This document shows, piece after piece, positions 46,301 through 53,688 of a stretch of 55,156 nt of DNA. A program made the position numbers and the translations under genes. Source of the stretch: Bacillus pseudomycoides DSM 12442 (GTDB taxonomy: Bacteria; Bacillota; Bacilli; Bacillales; Bacillaceae_G); contig NZ_CM000745.1 of the NCBI RefSeq assembly GCF_000161455.1, forward strand, positions 4,787,429 to 4,842,584, written 5' to 3'. Position 1 is the first letter of the stretch, and each line of letters begins with the position of its first letter. The notes under the pieces were generated by a model that was given only the letters and a program-made list of their open reading frames with translations, was not told the origin of the DNA and did not search any database.

Positions 46301-48416
46301 TATTAAGGCGGATTGAATCCTCAATATTCTGAACGGGCTGCTCATTACATACTACAAAATATGTTCTTAAAGATTCTTGTCTTGCAATAATTTTATTTAA
46401 AGCTAACTCTAGTGCTTTAACGTTTAATTCCCCATGTAAACGAAAAGCTATTGGTTCATTATAAGCTGCCTGATTTAAATCCATTTCTTGTAGTAACCAC
46501 ATTCTTTCTTGAGCATAAGACATTGGTAGCTGTTTATTACCACTTTGAGGTGTTATACTTTCTTTGTTTTTTATACTATACGAATTATGTTGAAAATAAT
46601 TAGCTAAATTAGATACACACTTTAATTCAAATAATAATTTTAAAGGAACATCCTGATTTATCGAGACACGAATCATACTCATTACTTGTGTTGCAGATAT
46701 AGAATCTCCTCCAAGATCAAAGAAATTATCTCTAGTCCCTATTTTTTCTACATTCAACACTTGAGAAAAAATACTGGTTAATTCCTTCTCTAAATCTGTT
46801 TGAGGAGCGACATAATCCGTTTCTAATATAGGCCGAATAGTATCTGGAATAGGTAATGCCTGTTTATCAATTTTGTCATTTTGATTTAAAGGAAATCTGT
46901 CTAATATATAGATATAATGCGGACACATATACTCGGGTAAATAATTTTTTAAATGTCCTTTTATTTCATTAGTAGTAACTGATTTACCTTCATGTAAAAC
47001 TACATAAGCAACTAGTCTCTTTACACCCGGTATATCTTCACGTAAAAGGACTATCGATTCTTTTACATTTGATTCTCTTCTCATTACGCTTTCAATTTCT
47101 TCTAACTCGATTCGAATACCTCTTATTTTAATTTGATTATCTACTCGACCAGCAAATTTAATCGATCCATCTTCTCTGTAATATCCTTTATCTCCTGTTT
47201 TATACATTTTTTCTCCTAGAAAAAACGGATCATCTATAAACATTTGTTCCGTACGTTCATGATCATTTAGATACCCTTTCGACACTCCAACTCCACTCAC
47301 ATAAAGGTCACCTACTTCTCCTTTACATACAGGTTGATATTTTTCATCTAAGATATATACACGTACATTATCAAATGGTTTTCCTATACTAATAGTACCC
47401 TCTTCATTTCTATCTTCTTCTGAACAAGCATGTATCGTAGCATCAATTGAAACCTCTGTAGCGCCCCAGGTATTGTATAGTATGCCAGGCATCTTTTCCA
47501 TATAACGTCTTACAATACTAGGAGTAAGAGGATCAGCACCAGCAAAGACCCCTTTTAAATTCGATAATTTTAATCTATCATTCTCCTCGACTACATCCAC
47601 TATTCTGCTTAACATACTTGATACAATGTACATATATTTTACTTTATATTGAATTAATGCATTTACAATTTCTCTAGGATCACGATGTAATCCAGGTTCC
47701 ATTAATGCAACTGTCCCCCCAAAAGCAAGCGGCCAAAAGATTTCTATAGACGAATCGTCGAATGCTATTGTTGCTTTTTGTAAAACGGTTTCTCCTAATT
47801 GTAGGGGGTAGGCTCTTTGCATAGAATTAATTTTATTAACATAGCCTCTATGTATATTTCCTACACATTTTGGTTTTCCTGTTGTACCGGAAGTGTAATA
47901 AACTGATACAAGTTGCTCTGGTGTCATAACTATACTAACTTTTTCAATAGACATTGTGTTTAGAATATCCATAATTTCATCCATAAAAATATAGTCAGTT
48001 TCAAGGGTAAGAGGGAGACTAGGTTTCAATTCTGATTCAGAAAAACATAATGGAGCCTGTACTTCACTTAAAATTTGTTTGATTCTAGCTTTTGGCGCAT
48101 CTGGGTCAATAGGTAAATATGCACCTCCTGCTTTCAATATTCCCATAAGTACTACAACTAAATTAATAGAACGATTCATACATAAGCCTATTGGTGTATC
48201 TTTACTAATGTTGTATCTTTGTAAGTATTGTGCAATTTGATTTGATCGCTCTTCTAATTCTCTATATGTAATGCTTTCTTGTTGTTTTACAACAGCTATT
48301 TGGTCAGGTGTTTTTTGAGCCTGATTTTCAAATAATTGATGCATACATACTAAAGGATAATCTGCTTTTGTTTTTTGCCATTCCATTATGTTTTTATAAT
48401 CTATATAATCTTTCAA
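43323..48416 (-). CDS. nonribosomal peptide synthetase 1: A-T-C-A-T (initiation)
   Basis: 1697 residues starting at TTG after GGGGGAGAATTC. It begins directly with an A domain (residues about 20-520), so it loads residue 1 without acylation. T1 has GGDS (559-562), C is at about 620-1050 (HHIITDG, 750-756), A2 at about 1085-1570 and T2 ends in LGGHSLLATQ. Both A domains share FDDS and WGATEVSID, unusual for Bacillus A domains. Pockets read D-D-I-Y-F-G-T-I-D (A1) and D-D-V-Q-I-S-T-I-D (A2). The extra acidic residues at positions 236 and 331 would suit an amino-bearing side chain such as 2,3-diaminobutyrate or a beta-amino acid; that is inference. A1 also has KPKCVG where the ATP loop normally reads KPKGV. 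Confidence 0.93.
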   Translation of the reverse strand: MKDYIDYKNIMEWQKTKADYPLVCMHQLFENQAQKTPDQIAVVKQQESITYRELEERSNQIAQYLQRYNISKDTPIGLCMNRSINLVVVLMGILKAGGAYLPIDPDAPKARIKQILSEVQAPLCFSESELKPSLPLTLETDYIFMDEIMDILNTMSIEKVSIVMTPEQLVSVYYTSGTTGKPKCVGNIHRGYVNKINSMQRAYPLQLGETVLQKATIAFDDSSIEIFWPLAFGGTVALMEPGLHRDPREIVNALIQYKVKYMYIVSSMLSRIVDVVEENDRLKLSNLKGVFAGADPLTPSIVRRYMEKMPGILYNTWGATEVSIDATIHACSEEDRNEEGTISIGKPFDNVRVYILDEKYQPVCKGEVGDLYVSGVGVSKGYLNDHERTEQMFIDDPFFLGEKMYKTGDKGYYREDGSIKFAGRVDNQIKIRGIRIELEEIESVMRRESNVKESIVLLREDIPGVKRLVAYVVLHEGKSVTTNEIKGHLKNYLPEYMCPHYIYILDRFPLNQNDKIDKQALPIPDTIRPILETDYVAPQTDLEKELTSIFSQVLNVEKIGTRDNFFDLGGDSISATQVMSMIRVSINQDVPLKLLFELKCVSNLANYFQHNSYSIKNKESITPQSGNKQLPMSYAQERMWLLQEMDLNQAAYNEPIAFRLHGELNVKALELALNKIIARQESLRTYFVVCNEQPVQNIEDSIRLNIDFIDLSNEIEKESTAQKVILEDAQKPFSLKIPPLLRVKIFKIKDNEWIFYLNMHHIITDGWSTVVFLEELAVLYDAYSKNKVCDLEELPVGYSDFSNWQRVWLENGVLEKQLSFWKSELSGELPVLQLPINYPRKVEQTYNGDKLYFTLESDLVKKVKELTKKYEVSDYMFMMAVFNLMLHRYSGQEDILVGSPIANRHYPNLSNIIGFFVNSMIVRSHYKKDETFVSFLHKMKERCLEIYSNQDVPFEILVRELQPKRDLKHAPLVQVMFSFQNKLEENLNLQGMSVSPIPINNKTSRYELTLFLTEKSNGEYDGVFEYNTDLFNSVTIQRFIDNFKVLLKDILSNPTKEISRLEMLAEEEHQQLKMWNQTKVSFPKNKCLHELFEEQVQKTPNLSAVVFGTKELTYKELDMKANQLAQLLMKKGVGPDKVVGICIERSIELVIGLVGILKAGGAYLPLDPEAPNARLRQIISNAGCDICLSQKSLQKNLSIEEAEIIFLDSEWNDMNEVSNEKPQVAVTPEHLVSVYYTSGSTGQPKGVANIHKGWVNRINWMQNKFNLKFGETVLQKTTLTFDDSAVEFFWPLTTGGRIALMNPGMHRDPKEIINAAILYNTVHLQFVPSMLNMVLDELHLEDRKYLSSLRNCISSGEALSPKTVEKFYQKMPGNLHNTWGATEVSIDSTIYTCNFKDSQDHGAVCVGKPFDNNEVYILDEYLQPVPIGVTGDLYLAGVGLAREYLKDEEKTKKVFIQNPFVEDEKMYKTGDRGYFLQDGSIKFIGRDDNQVKIRGMRVELGEIEATLLKHFLVKDTVVVLQKETEELQRLIAYVIPSKQLSPQNLETEEIRNYLKNELPEYMVPSFLLFLDAFPLNANGKLDRKKLPAVERQMYVHDVIFAPPETMVEKVIADIWKELLKLDDVGVDDNFFNLGGHSLLATQVVSRIRRQYKIEIPLREIFTKPTIRQLSEELEIKIIKEIENMTDEEAHELLNKNI

Positions 48417-48471
48417 GAATTCTCCCCCGTTCCTTCTTTAAAATTCTGAATAAATCTACCTAACATAAGTT

Positions 48472-49713
48472 CTATATGCGTTCTTTCAAAGGATTAATTT
48501 GAATCCCTCTAATAGCTTTTACCATTCTTTTTTTAGTTTCATCATGTGTTAAACCAGTTACCATAACAAACCCTAATCTATCAGAAAATGATTTTGGTCT
48601 ATGAATTTGCATACCTACTTCTACATCTAATGTCACGTTCTCAACACCATCACTGGCGCTAACTTCTTCAATCCCTATTATCTCTTTTATAATTTCATCC
48701 TTTTCACTTAAGATAAATTGAATACCTGCATATCTTTTGATGTCTAAATCGAAATGAGAAGGACCAGTTGTAAAGCATCTTACTTGTTCCTCAATCATAT
48801 CAATATCAGTTACAAGACGTATTAACTCCGGAATCATACCACCTGCAAGCCTTGCATTAATCTCAATAATTTTACAACCGTCTTTTGTCCATTTAACCTC
48901 AGTATGTGTTGCTCCATTTTTCACCCCAACAACTGACAATGCATTTTTTACGGTTTCAAAAATCACCTTTTTTATTTTGTTCGATATTAAAGCTGGAAAA
49001 ATATGTCCCTCTTCAACAAAATAAGGTCGACCTGTTACAAATTTTTCAGTAATACCAATCACTGTATGTTTCCCTTTCCAGGAAATCATTTCAACACTAA
49101 ATTCAGGAGCATCTATAAATTCTTCAACAAGAACCATTGAAGCTGTTTTTTGCCCCCTGCCATTTTTAGTTTTTTGTAAAATTAATTTTACTTGTTCAAC
49201 TGCCTCAGCAAAAGAATTACATAATAGTACATTATTAGAACCGCTTTCATCTACGGGTTTAATAATACAAGGTAAACCAATTTCCGTAATAGCTTCCTGA
49301 AGCTGTGCTTGTCCATCAATAATTTTAAAATGGGGTTGACCAATACTGTTTTGGTTTAAGCATTTTCGAGTGAGAGATTTATCTCTACATATCTGCATGC
49401 TTTCTATAGAATTCCCTGGTAAATTATATATAGTAGCAAGTTTTGCAACCGTTTCAAGATAATATTCACTTGTTGTTAAAATACCAGCCAATTCCTGATG
49501 TCGAATTTCAAAATTTATAGAATTTTGTATATCACATATCTTATTTGTATCGCAAACAATGATTTTACATCCTGTATCTTCAAGTCCCAAATAGCGATCC
49601 GGTTTATTAGTCATTAATATTGGGATGAAGTTCATAGAGTAAGCCTTCTTTATGGCCATCATTCCAGTTCCAGTTGTATTCGACTCAATGAATAATAACT
49701 TTTTTTTTGTCAT
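48472..49713 (-). CDS. ATP-grasp ligase
   Basis: 413 residues. Typical ATP-grasp layout: N-terminal Rossmann-like domain (KKLLFIESNTTGTGMMAIKK), central domain with GLPCIIKPVDESGSNNV (ATP-binding lysine) and VLVEEFIDAPEFSVEMISW, and the metal/ATP site THTEVKWTKDGCKIIEINAR followed by LAGGMI. Such enzymes join a carboxylate to an amine through an acyl phosphate (BacD/DdaF-like dipeptide ligases, carnosine synthase-like). It starts inside the end of the PLP-synthase gene (29-base overlap), so the two are translationally coupled and probably act on related substrates. It might make a peptide or amide bond to the diamino acid, or ligate aspartate for the lyase at 51050. Substrates are unknown. 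Confidence 0.82.
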   Translation of the reverse strand: MTKKKLLFIESNTTGTGMMAIKKAYSMNFIPILMTNKPDRYLGLEDTGCKIIVCDTNKICDIQNSINFEIRHQELAGILTTSEYYLETVAKLATIYNLPGNSIESMQICRDKSLTRKCLNQNSIGQPHFKIIDGQAQLQEAITEIGLPCIIKPVDESGSNNVLLCNSFAEAVEQVKLILQKTKNGRGQKTASMVLVEEFIDAPEFSVEMISWKGKHTVIGITEKFVTGRPYFVEEGHIFPALISNKIKKVIFETVKNALSVVGVKNGATHTEVKWTKDGCKIIEINARLAGGMIPELIRLVTDIDMIEEQVRCFTTGPSHFDLDIKRYAGIQFILSEKDEIIKEIIGIEEVSASDGVENVTLDVEVGMQIHRPKSFSDRLGFVMVTGLTHDETKKRMVKAIRGIQINPLKERI

Positions 49714-50728
49714 TACTCTTCACTTCCTTTAAATTTGAATAAGACCAAGAGGATACTGTTGTTCCATATGAAACAAATTTCGGATCAAGCGGGAGACCAA
49801 TATTTTGTATTCCGTTTTTTTCACGATAATCTTCGTTAAAAATCGTATGTACATAACGATCCCCTCTATCTGGAAAAACTGCTAAGATGTTTACTCGATT
49901 ATCCGTTTGTTTACTTATCCATCGTGCAACTGCATACACAGATCCAGAACTATTACCTGCAAAAATTTGTTCACTATTAGCTAACTGTAAAGTCGCTGAA
50001 AAAGCCTCTTTATCACTAAGCCAATGAACCTCGTCTATTATACTGAAATCCACATTTGGTGCTACTAAGCTATTTCCTAACCCTCCTTGTAATCTACGAG
50101 GATAATCTGGTTGACCAAAAATCACACTTCCAACAGCATCCACAGCTACAACTTTTAAGTTCTTATTTTTTACTTTTAGTCCTCTGGCTATACCAGATAT
50201 TGAACCTCCACTTCCTACCGAACATACCAATATATCTATTTTCCCTATATCATGTACTACTTCTTGCACCAATTCATCATAAGCCAATGGATTATCAGGA
50301 TTCTCATACTGTCTAGGCCAGAATGCATTAGGGTATCGTTCTAATAAAGAATTAAGTTTTGTTAATCTGGCTCCTTGCCAACCTTTATTGTCCATTTTTT
50401 CCACAATATGTAATTTACAGCCGAGTGAAATTAACTTTGCTTTTGTAATAATATCAATACGTGGATCGGTTACAATATGCACCTCGTGATTTAATGCCTT
50501 ACCAACTAAAGCAACCCCACAGGCCATTGTTCCAGATGAACTTTCTATAATAGGGGCATTGGGTTTTAATATTCCTGTTTCTTTGGCTTTCAAAATAATT
50601 CGTTTTGCAACTCTATCCTTCATACCAAACGGATTTAACATTTCTAATTTTCCAAAAACATTACCTTCATCCATTTTATTATTTACTTTTAATTTTACTA
50701 ATGGTGTATTTCCGATAGCGCTTATCAT
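49685..50728 (-). CDS. cysteine-synthase-like PLP enzyme (DabA/SbnA-like)
   Basis: 347 residues of fold-type II. MISAIGNTPLVKL at the N-terminus; PLP lysine 37 in LNPFGMKDRVA, one residue shorter than the usual NPxGSVKDR; substrate loop ESSSGTMACG (62-71) where cysteine synthases have TSGNTG; phosphate loop SVGSGGSISG. The altered loop and Lys region fit the SbnA/DabA group, which replaces a beta-phosphate (phosphoserine, phosphothreonine) with an amino donor instead of making cysteine. Here the likely acceptor is O-phospho-threonine made by the kinase at 27275, leading toward 2,3-diaminobutyrate. The ATG follows GAGGTG. There is a gap of about 320 bases to the lyase gene upstream, so it may have its own promoter. 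Confidence 0.85.
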   Translation of the reverse strand: MISAIGNTPLVKLKVNNKMDEGNVFGKLEMLNPFGMKDRVAKRIILKAKETGILKPNAPIIESSSGTMACGVALVGKALNHEVHIVTDPRIDIITKAKLISLGCKLHIVEKMDNKGWQGARLTKLNSLLERYPNAFWPRQYENPDNPLAYDELVQEVVHDIGKIDILVCSVGSGGSISGIARGLKVKNKNLKVVAVDAVGSVIFGQPDYPRRLQGGLGNSLVAPNVDFSIIDEVHWLSDKEAFSATLQLANSEQIFAGNSSGSVYAVARWISKQTDNRVNILAVFPDRGDRYVHTIFNEDYREKNGIQNIGLPLDPKFVSYGTTVSSWSYSNLKEVKSNDKKKVIIH

Positions 50729-50958
50729 TTGATTAACACCTCATTGTGTATATTATCAGTACTCTAAAATTTATAATATGCCAAAAATACTCTTTTGAAC
50801 GACGATAGCGAAAAATCAACTGTCGACTAACATAGTTTATACAATATCTGTACAAACTCTTAAAAGGATGTAAATGTAATTAATCAAATTCATTTGTTTT
50901 ATCTAACATACAAGATAAAAGATATATATTTAGACACAATAGTGATAATTTATTAAAC

Positions 50959-50972
50959 AATTGCCGGCAATT
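50959..50972. promoter_or_regulatory. perfect 14-bp palindrome in the lyase/PLP-synthase gap
   Basis: AATTGCCGGCAATT is fully self-complementary and GC-rich at its centre. It lies within an AT-rich 320-base gap between the lyase and PLP-synthase genes, about 230 bases upstream of the latter. It resembles a dimeric repressor operator. No regulator gene lies in the cluster. A possible promoter TTCAAA-17-TTATAA lies closer to the gene. Function is inferred only. Confidence 0.35.
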
Positions 50973-51049
50973 AAGTTGAAAAACCCTAACCATTAAAACT
51001 GAAGTTATAATTAGAATATTGGTTTTATCCCATTGATTAAATTTATTTA

Positions 51050-52507
51050 TCATATTTGTGATACTGATTTTTTAATATACTCTTCTCTTTTATCCCATTG
51101 TTTCTCAATATCTTTATAACGTTTTTCTTGTTCATCCATAAGTATTTTTATATCGTTTGGGTTGGTCGAACCAATGGTTTTTTTATTTTCAATGTTATGT
51201 GTAACATCAAAAGCACTCTTTAATTGCTCGCTTGTGAGTTTAATTTGAAGTCCGTGTTCTAAGCCGATTCCCTTAAGTACACCTATATCTATATGTTCTG
51301 GTCTAAAACCAGTTTCCATCATTTTCAATATATATTGCCCAGCAATAACTTGAGCACGACGGTATGGTATTCCACTAGATAAAGTAAGCTTATTAGCTAA
51401 ACTAAAACCACCAAAGAATTCCTCAGTACAAACATCTAACATTCTTTTTTCATTAAATGATAGATTATCTACAGTAGTTTTAAGCAAACGAATTGTCGAT
51501 TTAAAAGTCTCAAACATTGTAATAACATGAGTACCCGCCTCTTTAGAAGTTTCTACCAAATTAGAGTAAGCTGTATTGCGTTGTCCTAACACAAAGTCAG
51601 AATAAAATGCGTGAAGATGCGCTGTTTTCCCCCTTATTCTCTCAAAGATAGGAAAATTTTTCTTTTGGGGCATTGCAGATGATATTCCTGACAATTGATC
51701 TGGTAAATCAATAAATTTATATTCACTACTCCCCCATTGTATTAAATCTGTAACAAATCGACTTAAAAAAACACCGAAATTGGATAGTTCTGATGAGATT
51801 TGTAAAGTCCAATCACGTGAGGCTACTGCAATTAAAGCATGGTTACGAGGTTCTGAAAAACCTAAAAGCATAGCCATTCTATTCCTATCCCATTCAAACT
51901 CTCCACCAGCCATAGCACCGGCACCAAGTGGACATTTATTCATTTCATCATAAACACCTAATAACTTTTCCATAACTAACAATATTTGTTCATTTACTGC
52001 AGTTAGATAGAAACCTAGTGTAATAATTTGTGCAGCTTGATAGTGTGTGTATCCAGGCATAGGTAAATATACTGTTTTTTTTGCTAGTTTATAAACAGAG
52101 TTTGAAAGGTCCCTCATTTCCTTTATTACTTGTAATAATTGTTCTCTCCCAAACATAATCTGTGCACAGGATTGAAAATCATTTCTACTACGATCAATAT
52201 GCCATGCTGGTACCTCTCCTTCTAGATTTTGTTCTACAAATCTCTCTATTGCAAAAGCAATATCTGACATATTAGCCGTAGGATCTGGGTTAATACTTTC
52301 TTTTGTTACTTTATCTAAAATTTTCATTATCATTTCTTTATTCTCATTAGTAATTAATTCAAGACGTTTATATTCCGTAAGCAATACTTTTTCTATAGCG
52401 ACATAATACAAAAGATAATACTCTAATTCATAAATAAATTGTGGCTCTAATACTTCTTGATGTAGTACCTCACTAGGACCTATTTTTATTCTTCCTGTTA
52501 AATTCAC
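51050..52507 (-). CDS. argininosuccinate-lyase-like enzyme (DabB-like)
   Basis: About 485 residues, the family's usual size. The superfamily motifs are present: WHIDRSRNDF (105-114; canonical enzymes have HTGRSRNDQ), MPGYTHYQAAQ (His158, acid/base) and GISSAMPQKKNFPIFERIRG (278-296; catalytic Ser in the flexible loop). It should split an N-substituted aspartate into fumarate and a free amine. The Gln-to-Phe and Leu-to-Tyr changes suggest it is not arginine-making. In friulimicin a similar lyase (DabB) is proposed to release 2,3-diaminobutyrate. The longest start is GTG 52516, but GAGGTGA covers that codon and points to GTG 52507 six bases on. It is the first gene of the cluster. Confidence 0.85.
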   Translation of the reverse strand: MNLTGRIKIGPSEVLHQEVLEPQFIYELEYYLLYYVAIEKVLLTEYKRLELITNENKEMIMKILDKVTKESINPDPTANMSDIAFAIERFVEQNLEGEVPAWHIDRSRNDFQSCAQIMFGREQLLQVIKEMRDLSNSVYKLAKKTVYLPMPGYTHYQAAQIITLGFYLTAVNEQILLVMEKLLGVYDEMNKCPLGAGAMAGGEFEWDRNRMAMLLGFSEPRNHALIAVASRDWTLQISSELSNFGVFLSRFVTDLIQWGSSEYKFIDLPDQLSGISSAMPQKKNFPIFERIRGKTAHLHAFYSDFVLGQRNTAYSNLVETSKEAGTHVITMFETFKSTIRLLKTTVDNLSFNEKRMLDVCTEEFFGGFSLANKLTLSSGIPYRRAQVIAGQYILKMMETGFRPEHIDIGVLKGIGLEHGLQIKLTSEQLKSAFDVTHNIENKKTIGSTNPNDIKILMDEQEKRYKDIEKQWDKREEYIKKSVSQI

Positions 52508-53060
52508 TACCTTCACCTCAGATTCCCTAAATTATCTTATTTAGCATTTATCCTATTCAGTTTTATTATCACGTCTAGCTCTTTTTTATTTAAAAAGTAA
52601 TTTATTTAAAAATATATTATGTTGAAACAAGCTATGGATGCTTTTAAAAATCAATAAAACACATTAGTAAAATATATTTCACTTCTATTCAAATTAACAT
52701 AACTAAGCCTTTCTTAAGGCTATTTAAATAACAATGTCAAAATCAAAAAATATGTACTTATCTAAAACTATTTGTCTTTTTTCATTTTTTTCAAAAAATG
52801 GATTTTTCATCTATATATACTCTTTGTAAATCATTCTAGTAAATCAAGCAATACTATTTTCGTTTTATCAATAATATTCAAACTTTTCAGTTTTAACTTT
52901 CGATACTCATAAATCAAACTCTTCTCTGCATTATCAATATCGACTATTACCAAAACATACATTGTGTTATAGGGAGAATTATTAATTCTGAAATTAGTAA
53001 TTAAAAGTTCATTTGCACTTTATAGAATTTAATGGTATCAAATTAAACTAATCACGCGTT

Positions 53061-53120
53061 AGAAACAATAGAAAGGCTATCTCTTGTCAAGATAGCTTTT
53101 CTATTGTTTCTGATTTTTTT
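53061..53120 (+). terminator. 21-bp-stem terminator with no gene in front
   Basis: AGAAACAATAGAAAGGCTATC pairs with GATAGCTTTTCTATTGTTTCT except for one G-T pair, loop of about nine bases, then GATTTTTTT on the plus strand. No intact plus-strand gene precedes it. Confidence 0.75.
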
Positions 53121-53166
53121 GTTTAACTACATAAAAAGAATAAGGACACTGATTTGTTAATTTATA

Positions 53167-53203
53167 AAAATGTCCCAACAAACAAACCCTATTGAGACAT
53201 TTT
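53167..53203. terminator. hairpin AAAATGTCCCAA / TTGAGACATTTT
   Basis: Twelve-base arms with one mismatch and a 13-base loop; TATTGG after it. Possibly a terminator remnant. Confidence 0.35.
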
Positions 53204-53405
53204 ATTGGACCTAATATAAAGGTACTTTATAGCACCCACGTATGACTTGTTTCAAAACAAAATATTAGAATAAAAAAATTGGTTATATACGATTCAGTTC
53301 TTTTTCATCAGTGCGTTTTCAACCTTTTAAAGAAAAAACATTATTAAAATTAAATATTTAAAGCCAGATCATCCATCTATTTTTATTTTCTCAATACCTA
53401 AATAA

Positions 53406-53525
53406 CAATATAAAAAAATAGACAAGGATTATGGTTTTGATACTGGTATTGGTACTACAAAAAATTTTAAAAATGCTTTTGGACGCTTCGGGACATTGCT
53501 AAAAAAAGTAAGAAAAAAGAAATAA
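53406..53525 (+). pseudogene. C-terminal gene remnant
   Basis: A frame without a start codon reads YKKIDKDYGFDTGIGTTKNF then NAFGRFGTLLKKVRKKK and a stop at 53525. It has the character of a real protein end (Gly and aromatic pattern, basic tail), but upstream it meets a stop within three codons. I do not recognise the parent family. It probably marks an ancient deletion at the cluster edge. Confidence 0.4.
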
Positions 53526-53610
53526 AATTGTTAGTTGCATGACATACAATAATTGTACTATAGTGAAATTTAAAATTCGTGGTAGCAAATGAGGTCATAT
53601 GTAGTACAAA

Positions 53611-53655
53611 AAGGATAGATAAGGTATATATTTTCTACTTATCTATCCTTCTCTT
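53611..53655. terminator. terminator after the chorismate-lyase-like gene
   Basis: AAGGATAGATAAG / CTTATCTATCCTT, 13 perfect pairs with a 14-base loop. CTCTTTT follows on plus and TTTTGTACTAC on minus. It ends the gene at 53689 about 35 bases beyond its stop. Confidence 0.7.
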
Positions 53656-53688
53656 TTAATAAAATGAATTAAGCTAGTTCATTATGAC

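Larger units (their letters stand above)
52517..53688. other. 1.1-kb gene-poor region upstream of the cluster
   Basis: Very AT-rich. It must hold the promoter of the lyase gene, but I cannot choose -10/-35 boxes with confidence. A 43-codon minus-strand frame (52962-52831, MYVLVIVDIDNAEKSLIYEY) has no ribosome site and is probably chance or a remnant. Further right lie a long-stem terminator (53061), a second hairpin (53167) and a plus-strand gene tail (53406-53525). The pattern suggests deleted genes between the cluster and the PPTase locus. Confidence 0.5.

Noticed and set aside
49685..50728. Plain cysteine synthase (cysK).
   Set aside because: The substrate loop SSSGTMA and the shortened NPFGMKDR lysine region differ from CysK, and context indicates a diamino-acid pathway.
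51050..52507. Arginine-biosynthesis argininosuccinate lyase (argH).
   Set aside because: No argG neighbour, changes in the conserved RSRNDQ and THLQ motifs, and NRPS context.
52831..52962. 43-codon minus-strand ORF upstream of the cluster.
   Set aside because: No ribosome site, and the composition matches the surrounding AT-rich non-coding DNA.
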